This document shows, one piece after another, positions 41,069 to 50,044 of a stretch of 64,000 bases of DNA. The notes beneath the pieces were generated by a model. It was given only the letters and a program-made list of their open reading frames with translations, ran no database searches and had not been told where the DNA came from. A program made the position numbers and the translations under genes. The stretch's first letter is position 1; every line of letters begins with the position of its first letter. The stretch is taken from assembly GCF_001053095.1 (NCBI RefSeq), contig NZ_CGBP01000009.1, positions 81,218 to 145,217 on the forward strand, read 5' to 3'. The DNA is from Yersinia similis (lineage in GTDB: Bacteria > Pseudomonadota > Gammaproteobacteria > Enterobacterales > Enterobacteriaceae).

Positions 41069-42058
41069 TCAGTGCTCCCTCAACAACTTGCGTTTTTCAT
41101 TCCACGCGGTGGTACTGATACTCACCAAAATAATCACGCCACTGAAAACGGTATGCCAATAAGAAGAGACACTCAGTAGCGTTAAGCCGTTTTGCAGAAA
41201 AGCCAATAACATGACACCCAGCACCGTCCCGGTCAGTGAACCCCGCCCACCGCTCATACTGGTGCCACCAAGGACCACCGCAGCCAATACCGTTAACTCA
41301 AATCCCATCAAGGAGTTAGGTGCGACTGATTGGGAAATCTGAGCCTGTACTACCGCCGCCACGCCTGCCAATATGCCCATGTAGCCGTAGACATACAGGT
41401 GCAATCTAAAGATGTTAATGCCAAGACGGGAGGCAGCATCTTTATTGCTGCCCATGGCAAAAATCTGCCGCCCTAACCGGGTGTAATTCATCATGACACC
41501 GGTGAAGATGATGGTGCCCGCCAGACATAACAGCGGCAGTGTCAGGCCATAGTCGTAACCGTCACTGCCTTCAAATGAGAACCAGTTAATACCGGTCATA
41601 AACCAGTCTGGGAAGCCGTACAACCACGTCCCGTTGGTAAAGTAAACCAGCAGCCCATAGAACAGATTCAGCGTGGCGATGGTGATAATGATCGCCGGGA
41701 CTTTCAGCCAATAAACCAATAGCCCGTTGATCAGCCCCAGCAACAGGCCAACCGCCATTGCCATGACCAATGCCAGCGGGAAGCTGCCACCATGCGTAAT
41801 CACCCACGAAGCCATCACATACTGCGCGATAGCCGTGACCGCCGGGAAAGAGATATCAATGCCACCGGCAATCAGCACCACAAATAGACCGCAGGCTAAA
41901 ATCCCCAAAATGGCATAACTGGTAGCCACATCGGTTAAATTCCCCAACGTCAGGAACTCAGGGCTTTGCACACTCAACCCGATAGCCAACAGCAACACCA
42001 GCAACCCGAGATAAAACTCATGGTGCCCCGTTAGTTGGCGCAGTTTTAGCTTATCCAT
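41069..42058 (-). CDS. Sugar ABC transporter permease (RbsC-like), first subunit
   Basis: 329 residues with about eight to ten membrane helices; AGGIDISFPAVTAIAQYVMA, RQIFAMGSNKDAASRLGINI and AVVLGGTSMSGGRGSLTGT are the BPD_transp_2 (CUT2) signatures. Two different permeases per system, as in LsrC/LsrD, differ from the homodimeric RbsC arrangement. The start overlaps the ATPase gene end by 8 bases. Confidence 0.88.
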   Translation of the reverse strand: MDKLKLRQLTGHHEFYLGLLVLLLAIGLSVQSPEFLTLGNLTDVATSYAILGILACGLFVVLIAGGIDISFPAVTAIAQYVMASWVITHGGSFPLALVMAMAVGLLLGLINGLLVYWLKVPAIIITIATLNLFYGLLVYFTNGTWLYGFPDWFMTGINWFSFEGSDGYDYGLTLPLLCLAGTIIFTGVMMNYTRLGRQIFAMGSNKDAASRLGINIFRLHLYVYGYMGILAGVAAVVQAQISQSVAPNSLMGFELTVLAAVVLGGTSMSGGRGSLTGTVLGVMLLAFLQNGLTLLSVSSYWHTVFSGVIILVSISTTAWNEKRKLLREH

Positions 42059-43547
42059 TGACCACCTCGGCGATCTGTTGTTCGGTACACTGATGAGGAT
42101 AAAACTCGGCGATCAATTCGCCTTTACGCATCACCAACACCCGGTGGCTGTTGTAATACGCCTCAGGGATCTCATCGCAAATCATCAATACCGCCATCCC
42201 TTGCTCTGCCAATGCCTTGGCAATATGGTAAATCCCTTCTTTGTTGGCGATATCGACACCTACAGTAGGTGAATCAAGGATCAAAATACGCGGTTGTGTC
42301 GCCACCCATTTGGCAATAGCAATGCGCTGAGCATTACCGCCAGACAGGGTTTTCACCGGCAGAGCAGTGTCCGATACTTTGATGTTCAGATCCCGCACCA
42401 ACTTATCTACCAGTGCGGCGGCCTTGCTGTGATCCAGCAAGCCACTGCGGGTGTGTAATTGGTCAAAAACTGACACGATCGTGTTGTCATAGATCGACTG
42501 CTCCATGATCAAGCCCTGAGTCAGGCGATCCTCAGAGACATAGCCGATGCCATGGCGGATCGCATCACGGTTATGACGAAAACGCACCGGCTCACCGGCC
42601 ACGAATATTTCGCCACTTTCGGGTTGCGTCATACCGAACAGACTGAGGCATAACTCCGTTCGCCCTGCCCCCAGCAAACCGGTGATAGAAACAATTTCAC
42701 CTTGATGTAAAGTCAGGTCGATATTACGGAACTGTTCACCACGGCTCAGTTTCCTGATCTCCAGCAGCGGTGCCGCTTTGGCTGCCAACGGCGGTAACGG
42801 ACTGTAAGTAAAGCGCTGGCCTGTCATTAGAAACGCCAGTTCATGGCTATCTAACTCGCTGGCTTGCCAGGTTCCTACCCATTTGCCATCGCGCATCACG
42901 CTGATCCGATCGGCCACTTCCATCACTTCATCCAGACGGTGGCTGACAAACACCACACAAATGCCTTGTGATTTCAGGTCACGGACCACATTCAACAAGC
43001 CTTTGACTTCCTGGCTGGTGAGTGAGGCGGTTGGCTCATCCATAATCACCAAGCGGGCATCGGCGGCGATAGCACGGCAAATTGCCACTAATTGGCGGTC
43101 AGCAATAGAGAGCTGTTCAACTTTCTTATCCAGATCCAGCGACACCCCGACGCGCTGCATCGCTGCCAGCGCCCGTTCACGCATACTTTTACGTTTTACC
43201 CAAAAATCCCCACCGGGCAGATAACGGTGGACGGCAATATTTTCTGCTACGGTTAAATTCGGGAATAGCGACAGATCTTGATAAATCACCTGCACGCCAT
43301 AATAGAATGAGAGTTGCGGCGTAAGCTGATGAAGCAGCTTGCCGTCTATCAGGATACTGGCGCCTTTCTCTGGCTGATAAACTCCTGAAATCACTTTGAT
43401 AATGGTGCTTTTGCCGCAGCCATTCTGGCCTGCCAGGCAGTGCACTTCTCCTTTGTTCAGCGTGAGATTCACCCCATCCAGCGCTAATACGCCGGGGAAT
43501 CGCTTGCTGATATTTTCAAGAGTGATAAATGCGGTGGCCTGAGTCAT
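42051..43547 (-). CDS. Sugar ABC transporter ATP-binding protein (RbsA-like, two domains)
   Basis: 498 residues, two fused ATPase halves. First half: Walker A GQNGCGKST (about 39-47), signature-like LSIADRQLVAICRAI and Walker B LVIMDEPTASLT. Second half: a degenerate Walker A GLLGAGRTEL (about 285-294), LSGGNAQRIAIAKW and ILILDSPTVGVD. This tandem design is typical of CUT2 importers for ribose, AI-2 and related pentoses. Confidence 0.92.
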   Translation of the reverse strand: MTQATAFITLENISKRFPGVLALDGVNLTLNKGEVHCLAGQNGCGKSTIIKVISGVYQPEKGASILIDGKLLHQLTPQLSFYYGVQVIYQDLSLFPNLTVAENIAVHRYLPGGDFWVKRKSMRERALAAMQRVGVSLDLDKKVEQLSIADRQLVAICRAIAADARLVIMDEPTASLTSQEVKGLLNVVRDLKSQGICVVFVSHRLDEVMEVADRISVMRDGKWVGTWQASELDSHELAFLMTGQRFTYSPLPPLAAKAAPLLEIRKLSRGEQFRNIDLTLHQGEIVSITGLLGAGRTELCLSLFGMTQPESGEIFVAGEPVRFRHNRDAIRHGIGYVSEDRLTQGLIMEQSIYDNTIVSVFDQLHTRSGLLDHSKAAALVDKLVRDLNIKVSDTALPVKTLSGGNAQRIAIAKWVATQPRILILDSPTVGVDIANKEGIYHIAKALAEQGMAVLMICDEIPEAYYNSHRVLVMRKGELIAEFYPHQCTEQQIAEVVNG

Positions 43548-43750
43548 GACAATACCTTCCCTAACGTCATAAATTTGACGTTATGTTCTACAACCATAGG
43601 GTGATAGTGGAGAAGACAGCAGGGCTATTTCCCCACTGTCTGTTTACTGGTAACTTACTGCATTACTGACAGCTTACTGTACTGGTAACGAATATCTTAC
43701 TGCTGACCACGATGGATCTGCGGCCAATTCCCTGGTGTGGCACCTGAAAA
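43548..43750. other. Spacer between ABC ATPase and binding-protein genes with CTTACTG repeats
   Basis: 203 bases. TACTGGTAAC occurs twice (43644-43653 and 43680-43689) and TTACTG recurs around and between them. Binding protein mRNA is usually more abundant than that of the membrane parts; a processing or attenuation site here is plausible but not shown. No reading frame of note. Confidence 0.4.
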
Positions 43751-44740
43751 TCAGAAGCCTAACGTTTTAGCATTATCTTTGGTGACCTCGAGGATCTTGT
43801 TAAAACGGATCACCCCGTTCTTACTGTCCACATCGGCTTTACCCAAGCCATCGATGGTCAAATCTTCTGTCACTTTCTGGCCATTCAACAATTGATTGGC
43901 AATTTCTACTACCGCGAAACCGGCATCCTTTGGATCCCACAGCAAGGCTTTTTTGATATCGCCACGCATCAGATATGGTGCTGCCTGTGCAGGCATCGCA
44001 ATACCCACGACAGCAATTTGGTCCTTAGCACGTTTCTTGGCAACCGCCTGACCTGCACCAATTGGCCCCAGTGAACCGAAACCAATAATCCCTTTCATTT
44101 GCGGATATGTTTTCATTAGATCCAGCGTGGTGGAGTAAGACTTATCAATATTCTCTGCCACCGGCAAACGCGGGGTGACTTCAAACATTTCTGGGTATTT
44201 TTCTTTCTGATACTTGATAGCGTAATCAGCCCAAGCGTTATGTAATGGCACCGTCAGGGAACCCACATAAATGGCATAGCCACCTTTGTTACCCATGGCT
44301 TTTGCCAGTTCATCCATATTGGCCTGAGCATATTTTTCGCTATCGATGGTTTCGACGTCCCACTGCCCGATACGTTGATCTGGGGATTCATGCGTCAACA
44401 CCACAATGCCTTTCTCCTGTGCTTTCTTCAGCACGGGCTCCAACACTTTGGCATCGTTCGGCACCACAATAATGGCATCAACATTTTTCGCGATAAGATC
44501 TTCAATCACTTTAACTTGTTGCGCAGGGTCCGGTGTCGCTGGCCCAACTTGATAGGCATTGACATCCAGCTTCTTCGCGGCTTCATTTACCCCAACTTCC
44601 ATGCGGGTAAACCAGGGGATACCGGTCACTTTCGCTACAACGGCAATCTCATGTTTTTTCTCTGCTGCCAGGGTTTGTGTGCTGAACAGCATGCATGCAG
44701 AAACGATACATACATTCAGTAATGCGAGATTAAATTTCAT
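43751..44740 (-). CDS. Periplasmic sugar-binding protein (CUT2 / LsrB-RbsB type)
   Basis: 329 residues with a Sec signal peptide (about 1-25, ending TLAA). Type I periplasmic-binding fold: AVVAKVTGIPWFTRMEVGV (about 33-51), AYQVGPATPDPAQQVKVIED with the LsrB-like binding-loop, and VPNDAKVLEPVLKKA; DAGFAVVEIANQLL near the C-terminus. It feeds the permease pair and ATPase downstream. The ligand is most likely a pentulose or pentitol given the kinase; AI-2-like ligands are a second option from sequence alone. Confidence 0.88.
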   Translation of the reverse strand: MKFNLALLNVCIVSACMLFSTQTLAAEKKHEIAVVAKVTGIPWFTRMEVGVNEAAKKLDVNAYQVGPATPDPAQQVKVIEDLIAKNVDAIIVVPNDAKVLEPVLKKAQEKGIVVLTHESPDQRIGQWDVETIDSEKYAQANMDELAKAMGNKGGYAIYVGSLTVPLHNAWADYAIKYQKEKYPEMFEVTPRLPVAENIDKSYSTTLDLMKTYPQMKGIIGFGSLGPIGAGQAVAKKRAKDQIAVVGIAMPAQAAPYLMRGDIKKALLWDPKDAGFAVVEIANQLLNGQKVTEDLTIDGLGKADVDSKNGVIRFNKILEVTKDNAKTLGF

Positions 44741-45287
44741 AGCAATACCTTCTTGTTTTTTTCAGGTAACGGAGCGGTTGCAAGGTAAGAAATCTTGTTA
44801 TGTTGCAAAGTGATTGTTTTATTTTCATGTCACTATCATTCACACACCGAAGGTTAACAAAAAAACACAAGAGGCTGCTCGGCGGACCAGAGTGAAATGT
44901 GATACAAGCCCATTAAGGTTAATTTAAGTAATTTATTTGGTTAAAAATTAGTTAATAAAATTGATTTAAGAATAAATACGATCAAATAAATAGGATAAAC
45001 AACCAATTAATTAACCATTTTATAACAAAAAATATGCAATCATGATTTTACACTTGCCATGTAGCACGTTAGCTACACTCAAAAGATAACCATCGATATA
45101 ATCATGAGGCGAAATTGGGATAGACCTCTCATTTTCGAATGGCGACCCACCTCTGTTCACCTTTTTTAGATGAAACTTTCACACAATTATTTATAAGACC
45201 ATATGCGGATAAATAACGCTGGTTTGCGTCAAGGGGGCGCTGGCTAGGTAGACTACGTTGATCTTTTCCTTTCATTCATCATGGATA
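44741..45287. other. Intergenic region binding protein to lpxP
   Basis: Divergent region, very AT-rich at 44920-45060, with no supported reading frame. It must contain the promoter of the pentulose operon (minus strand). TGTGA half-sites occur (for example near 44897), but I cannot complete a convincing CRP box. Confidence 0.45.
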
Positions 45288-45296
45288 TGGTATAAT
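45288..45296 (+). promoter_or_regulatory. Candidate extended -10 promoter of lpxP
   Basis: TGGTATAAT is a perfect extended -10 element about 205 bases upstream of the lpxP start. No good -35 is needed for such promoters and none is clear. Confidence 0.6.
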
Positions 45297-45455
45297 CAGC
45301 GCAAAGCCGCCCTCGCTAACAAGTAGCCTGCCTTTGGTGTCAATCACTACGCGAATTCCCGCTTTTACTGTAAAAATTGCGTCAATTTTTGTATTCATGA
45401 AAACGATGATTGACCACTGGTGTCCGAAGATATGTATCGCTATCGAGTTATGTCC

Positions 45456-45487
45456 TTATGCGTTACACACTCGCACTTAACGCATAA
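45456..45487 (+). promoter_or_regulatory. Hairpin just upstream of the lpxP ribosome-binding site
   Basis: TTATGCGTTA (45456-45465) pairs perfectly with TAACGCATAA (45478-45487) around 12 bases, ending 13 bases before the lpxP ATG. The AT-rich stem is of moderate stability, as expected of a temperature- or protein-sensitive leader element. Confidence 0.55.
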
Positions 45488-45500
45488 CGATAGAGTTCAT

Positions 45501-46421
45501 ATGATAAAGCCGCAGAAATTCCATATTTCCCTGCTACACCCACGCTATTGGCTAACCTGGTTTGGCCTTAGCGTACTGTTTTTGTTAGTTCAACTCCCTT
45601 ACCCACTACTCAATAAATTGGGTGTTTGGTTGGGGCGAACCTCCATGCGCTTCCTCAAACGGCGGGTTTCCATTGCCCGACGTAATCTTGAACTCTGTTT
45701 TCCTGACATGGATAAACAAGTCCTTGAGCGGACTATCATCGGTAATTTCGAATCATTGGGCATGGGATTGCTGGAAACCGGGATGGCGTGGTTTTGGTCC
45801 GATACGCGGATACAGCGCTGGTTTTCCGTCTCCGGTTTGGAGAACCTGAAACGCGCACAACAGGGTAACCGTGGTGTACTGGTAATTGGCGTCCATTTTA
45901 TGTCATTAGAGTTGGGTGGCCGGGTCATGGGGCAATGTCAGCCAATGATGGCGATGTATCGCCCACACAATAATAAAGTGATGGAGTTAGTGCAGACCTG
46001 GGGCCGTATGCGATCCAACAAAGCGATGTTGGATCGTAGAGACCTGCGCGGTATGGTGCGAGCATTGAAGCAGGGTGAAGCGGTATGGTTTGCACCAGAT
46101 CAGGATTATGGCCCGCGCGGCAGCGTTTTTGCACCGCTGTTTGCCGTAGAACATGCGGCAACCACCAGCGGCACCTTTATGTTAGCCCGTTTGGCAAAAC
46201 CCGCACTGCTGCCGTTAGTTTTATTGCGTAAAAAAGATTGCCGTGGCTATGACCTGCTGATCCAACCCGTGCTGGAAGACTACCCAATTGACGATGAGAT
46301 AGCCGCCGCCAGCTATATGAATAAAGTGATCGAGAAAGAGATCATGCGCGCGCCGGAACAATATCTGTGGCTACACCGCCGCTTTAAAACCCGCCCAGTT
46401 GGCGAACCCTCGCTGTATTAA
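45501..46421 (+). CDS. lpxP: Kdo2-lipid IVA palmitoleoyltransferase LpxP
   Basis: 306 residues from MIKPQKFHISLLHPRYWLTW, equal in length to E. coli LpxP and closer to it than to LpxL by the residues I can compare. One N-terminal membrane anchor (about 17-35), and the acyltransferase HX4E motif in GVHFMSLELGG. The upstream frame to 45420 runs through the leader hairpin and is rejected. It adds palmitoleate to the lipid A precursor. In E. coli it is cold-induced; in Y. pestis LpxP acts at low temperature and contributes to the hexa-acylated lipid A seen below 37 C. Confidence 0.93.
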   Translation: MIKPQKFHISLLHPRYWLTWFGLSVLFLLVQLPYPLLNKLGVWLGRTSMRFLKRRVSIARRNLELCFPDMDKQVLERTIIGNFESLGMGLLETGMAWFWSDTRIQRWFSVSGLENLKRAQQGNRGVLVIGVHFMSLELGGRVMGQCQPMMAMYRPHNNKVMELVQTWGRMRSNKAMLDRRDLRGMVRALKQGEAVWFAPDQDYGPRGSVFAPLFAVEHAATTSGTFMLARLAKPALLPLVLLRKKDCRGYDLLIQPVLEDYPIDDEIAAASYMNKVIEKEIMRAPEQYLWLHRRFKTRPVGEPSLY

Positions 46422-46559
46422 TTTCACCAATTTATAGGCTGACAAAATCAAATGAAGGGGAAACGTGCCGTTGGGGTCGTAAGAATCACAGCCCATTTCA
46501 TTCTGTGGTTTAATCGCTCAAATGTTGCATTGATACCGTTTTCTGAAGGACCAAGCATA

Positions 46560-47747
46560 ATGAAATCGTTAGTCATCCTCTTAGCATTACTGATACCCGC
46601 CAGCGTAACGGCAAATACCCTCTTGGTTGAGCCTAAGGATACCAAACCAGCCCTGATCGATTCGTTATCAGCCACTTTTGCGATTGATAAAATCGCGATG
46701 TTAAAAAAAGAAAAAGGCGCAAATGAATCCAATCTGTACCTGCCTTTTGAACAAACAGAAGACGGTTTAGCTATCTTATTTGGCGATATCAATCAAGATG
46801 GTAAAATCGACGCGTTAGTCCCCTTTACCTGGGAAGGCCTCAATGGTCTTGACCAAGAAATACCCTCTAACGACTGGTACAGCTATTACGCCATTTATCT
46901 TCAGGATGACCAAGGCTGGAAACAGGTAGGGCAAATCCCGACAGGCACCTTTACCACGGATAATCAGACGCTATTAACCAACATTGAGGACGGGGTCATT
47001 TACGGGGAAATCATGCCACGTATGACGGATGATGACCCACAACCTCAACAGTGGGTATTACGTGCGCATCCAGAAAAAGACAATCTTCTTGTTCCGATCC
47101 CAACACCGCAGCCACTCGCTAATGCCCTGACCCTTAATCTGAGCAAAAAGCGGCCATTAACGCGAAATGCGTTAGTCACCGCCTTTGGTGAACCCATCAA
47201 TATTGGTGACAATTATTTCTTAGTAGACGGAGATTGTGTCGGGCACCCAGACTGGAAATATTACCAATACCCCGGAGCCGCTTTTAATGTCAGCCAGGAT
47301 GATAACAGTGTTGGAGTCAGTCACTTTATTGGCATTCCTGACAACCTGAGTTTAGTGCTGGGTGATCTTACTATCACTCAGAAAACCTCTGCACATCAAT
47401 TAATTAAAGCATTATCTCAAAATGACAGTTTTACCGTTTCCCATACCAGCACCGATTTGCGAACAGATCTGGGGCAATCATCACCTTACTTTGACGATGC
47501 AAACGATATTTTCGCTCTGCGTCTGCCTTACTACACCGCTGGATTTGAGGCTTGGGCAAAGAAAAATGAAGCCAGAGAAGTACCCAATGATGAAGAAACA
47601 GACACATTCACCCGACAATTTTATTTCACCACGACAATTGGTGTGGCCCCAATTCAGAACAGTCCAACACGGCTGATGTTTTATTTCTTAGGGGACAAAA
47701 TGGTCGCACTCAGTGTTATTTATGATGACGGTCAGGTTTGTATCTAA
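46560..47747 (+). CDS. Exported protein of unknown function with an EF-hand-like loop
   Basis: 395 residues from MKSLVILLALL, with a GAAGGA ribosome-binding site; the upstream 36-codon extension lacks a signal peptide at its start and is rejected. Signal peptide at about 1-18 (ending VTA). DINQDGKID at residues 76-84 fits a calcium-binding DxNxDGxxD loop, and the region around it resembles FG-GAP-type repeats. One internal Cys in DGDCVGHPDWKYY and one at the end (GQVCI) could form a disulfide. No named family recognised. It is 138 bases downstream of lpxP, same strand. Confidence 0.75.
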   Translation: MKSLVILLALLIPASVTANTLLVEPKDTKPALIDSLSATFAIDKIAMLKKEKGANESNLYLPFEQTEDGLAILFGDINQDGKIDALVPFTWEGLNGLDQEIPSNDWYSYYAIYLQDDQGWKQVGQIPTGTFTTDNQTLLTNIEDGVIYGEIMPRMTDDDPQPQQWVLRAHPEKDNLLVPIPTPQPLANALTLNLSKKRPLTRNALVTAFGEPINIGDNYFLVDGDCVGHPDWKYYQYPGAAFNVSQDDNSVGVSHFIGIPDNLSLVLGDLTITQKTSAHQLIKALSQNDSFTVSHTSTDLRTDLGQSSPYFDDANDIFALRLPYYTAGFEAWAKKNEAREVPNDEETDTFTRQFYFTTTIGVAPIQNSPTRLMFYFLGDKMVALSVIYDDGQVCI

Positions 47748-47875
47748 ACAGCCCAAACAGGCACGCTTACGGACATAACTCAGCGTTTTCTCTTTTCGGG
47801 GTTATGTCTGTTAGACCATAACCTCCCCCCTCTAATAAGGCCGCCTTTGTTACCCTCTGATAAGCACAGTACTGC
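47748..47875. other. Intergenic region with 3' hairpin-like sequence
   Basis: ACATAACTCAGCG and CGGGGTTATGTCTGTTAG may pair (ACATAAC/GTTATGT, 47775-47809) and act as a terminator for the exported protein gene, though no long T-run follows. No gene. Confidence 0.45.
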
Positions 47876-48020
47876 CAGACTGCTGCCCCCCCCCCGACTC
47901 TATCTTGAACGGTGAGGATAGGCAGAAAAGTAAAGCGTCCGCGCCAGCCCCCAGGGAAGGCTATTTTGGTAGGCGGCAAGCGAATGAACCCCGATGAGTC
48001 GATTAAGTTTTAAGTCTCAT
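47876..48020 (+). repeat. Mosaic repeat: half palindromic element with poly-C tract and ERIC-like end
   Basis: CAGACTGCTG and ATCTTGAACGGTGAGGATAG followed by AGTAAAGCGTCCGCGCCA repeat the left half of the element at 9057-9220. Between them is a run of ten C (47884-47893) where the other copy has GACAAACCCCGATGACGCG. The right part, GGCGGCAAGCGAATGAACCC followed by GATGAG, resembles ERIC-like ends. Looks like a recombined or truncated element. Confidence 0.6.
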
Positions 48021-48061
48021 GTCATCGGTAAACGGGGCAAAATCAGCCCCACCCAGAGGTA

Positions 48062-49711
48062 TTAACCTTCTTTTTCGATCAGCAGCGCTTCCAGCAAATC
48101 CAAATCATGCAGTAGCTTTTGCAGGGTTTCATTGCTGATTTTCTGCGTGGCACGCAGGTGATATAACTCACCACGTTCGGCCCGCAGAGCGGTTAAGCGA
48201 AAGCGCCGTTCCAGATTTTCAATCAGCAGCGTATTCTCAACTTCATCTTTACTGCCCGTGCGCCGCCGCAATGTACCGATGACTCGCGAGCTAACCTCCT
48301 TCAGTAACTCTGAGTCAATATTCTCCTCACTACTGGCCGTTAGCCGCTCTTCCATCTTATTCAGGCTAACAATCGCGACTTCTGCCATCGCCGCCCGAGC
48401 CAAACGTATTTCTTCACGGCTGGCACTCTTATCCGCAACCACCACCCCGCGCAATAACGGCGGCAAGGCAATCACCCCAATAATCACCGACAACAAGATC
48501 ACGCCAGTGGCGATAAAGACCAATTGGTAGCGGGATGGGAAGGCTGAGCCATCGCTAAGGAATAAGGGAATCGACAGCACACCGGCAAGGGTTATCGCCC
48601 CACGCACCCCGGCGAATGAAGCAACCCACAGCTCACGGGTAGTGTAATTGATAAATTGCAGTGGCCGCTTGGTCAGCACCCGCTTACTGATTTTCTTCAT
48701 TGACCACAACCAACTGAAACGCAGCAACAGCAACGCGCCATAAATAATGGCAACATCAGCGAATAGGTTCCAGGTTTGGATAGTCGGGTCCAGTTCTGCC
48801 TGAGTGATGGAGGTTTCCAAGATCCCCGGTAATTGCAGGCCCAGCAGGATAAATACCATGCCGTTAAACACAAACTCCAACATCGACCACACACTGTCAG
48901 CACGCAATCGCATCGCCAACGGGGCGTTACGAATAATACCCGACTGGCTGATGGTCATCCCCGCCGCCACCGCAGCCAAGATACCGGAGACGCCAAGGTG
49001 CTCTGCAACCAGATAGGAGGCGAACGGTAACAGCAGCAGCAAGACAATTTGTGTCGCCGGATCATCGCCACTCCAGCGGCTCATAATACGCAGCGATTTA
49101 CTGTACAACCAGGTTATCGCCACACCCGCCAGCAGACCACCGATCGCGACTTTCAAGAACTCCAGCGTAGCACCGGAAACGGAAAAGATCATCGTCCCCA
49201 TCGCCACTGCAATAGCAAATTTCAGCGCTACCAGACCAGAGGCATCGTTCATCAACGCCTCCCCTTCCAGTACGCCCATAATGGATTTCGGGATCCGCCC
49301 TTTACCCACGATACCGGATAGCGCTACGGCATCGGTGGGCGATAACACCGCCGCCAACGCAAAAGCTGCCACCAGCGGAATACCCGGTACCATCCAGTAA
49401 ATCAGATAACCGATACCCACAATGGTGACCAAAACTAATGCCAGTGCCAGACCCAATATTTCTCGCCCATGGTGAATAAATTCCCGCGTCGGTGTTTTCC
49501 AACCATCGGCAAATAGCAGCGGCGGAATGAATAGCACCAGGAATAGCTCTGGGTCAAAATTGACATGCAACCCAAAATTGGGCCAAGCCAGCAAAGCACC
49601 GCAGACAATTTGCATCAGAGGAAGAGGGACTTGAAACGGTAACATTCGAGTGACAACGCCAGAAAGCGATACCACCAAAATCAAAATGAGGATTGTAAAA
49701 AAGATTTCCAT
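48062..49711 (-). CDS. yjcE: CPA1-family Na+/H+ antiporter YjcE
   Basis: 549 residues from MEIFFTILILILVV, identical in length to E. coli YjcE; seven extra codons upstream are possible but unsupported. Twelve or so helices over residues 1-415, with the transport-site motifs FALAAVLSPTDAVALSGIV (ND/TD type) and GEALMNDASGLV (ND pair). GVRGAITLAGVLSIPL near 360. The C-terminal 130 residues are a charged helical cytoplasmic domain. Presumed to exchange Na+ or K+ for H+; the physiological role is not clear. Confidence 0.9.
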   Translation of the reverse strand: MEIFFTILILILVVSLSGVVTRMLPFQVPLPLMQIVCGALLAWPNFGLHVNFDPELFLVLFIPPLLFADGWKTPTREFIHHGREILGLALALVLVTIVGIGYLIYWMVPGIPLVAAFALAAVLSPTDAVALSGIVGKGRIPKSIMGVLEGEALMNDASGLVALKFAIAVAMGTMIFSVSGATLEFLKVAIGGLLAGVAITWLYSKSLRIMSRWSGDDPATQIVLLLLLPFASYLVAEHLGVSGILAAVAAGMTISQSGIIRNAPLAMRLRADSVWSMLEFVFNGMVFILLGLQLPGILETSITQAELDPTIQTWNLFADVAIIYGALLLLRFSWLWSMKKISKRVLTKRPLQFINYTTRELWVASFAGVRGAITLAGVLSIPLFLSDGSAFPSRYQLVFIATGVILLSVIIGVIALPPLLRGVVVADKSASREEIRLARAAMAEVAIVSLNKMEERLTASSEENIDSELLKEVSSRVIGTLRRRTGSKDEVENTLLIENLERRFRLTALRAERGELYHLRATQKISNETLQKLLHDLDLLEALLIEKEG

Positions 49712-50044
49712 GCTTTCCTTAAGACTCCACACGACATAATTTTTTTATCGTACCCGCCCGTAAGCCAAGGCCGGGTATCGCTTTCGATAGTAGATCACTT
49801 TTTTGTGAAGCGGGGAAAAAACCGGTGACAACCCGTAGAAAAAATAAAGAAAGTAAGGATATATAATATTAGGTTCACATCGGGGAGGATAATCCCCCCC
49901 GATGCCTGCAACCAATTGTTATTACAAGCAGTTACTATTGCGGAAAGTCACTATTAAAAATAGTCCTAATCTCGAATGGTCATGATGACAAGCATCCACC
50001 ATTACAAACATCCACCATTACAAACATTCGCAATACCTGTGGGC
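49712..50044. other. Intergenic region ghxP-yjcE with hairpin and a 16-bp tandem duplication
   Basis: CATCGGGG (49878-49885) pairs with CCCCGATG (49897-49904) around AGGATAATCCC, a stable hairpin but without a T-run. CATCCACCATTACAAA is present twice head to tail (49993-50008 and 50009-50024), close to the ghxP stop. The yjcE promoter must also lie here. No gene. Confidence 0.6.

Noticed and set aside
44880..44920. CRP site upstream of the pentulose operon
   Set aside because: Only a TGTGA half-site; the other half does not match.
47767..47979. 70-residue minus-strand frame in the 47.8-kb spacer
   Set aside because: Formed by the repeat and poly-C tract; no ribosome-binding site or conserved features.
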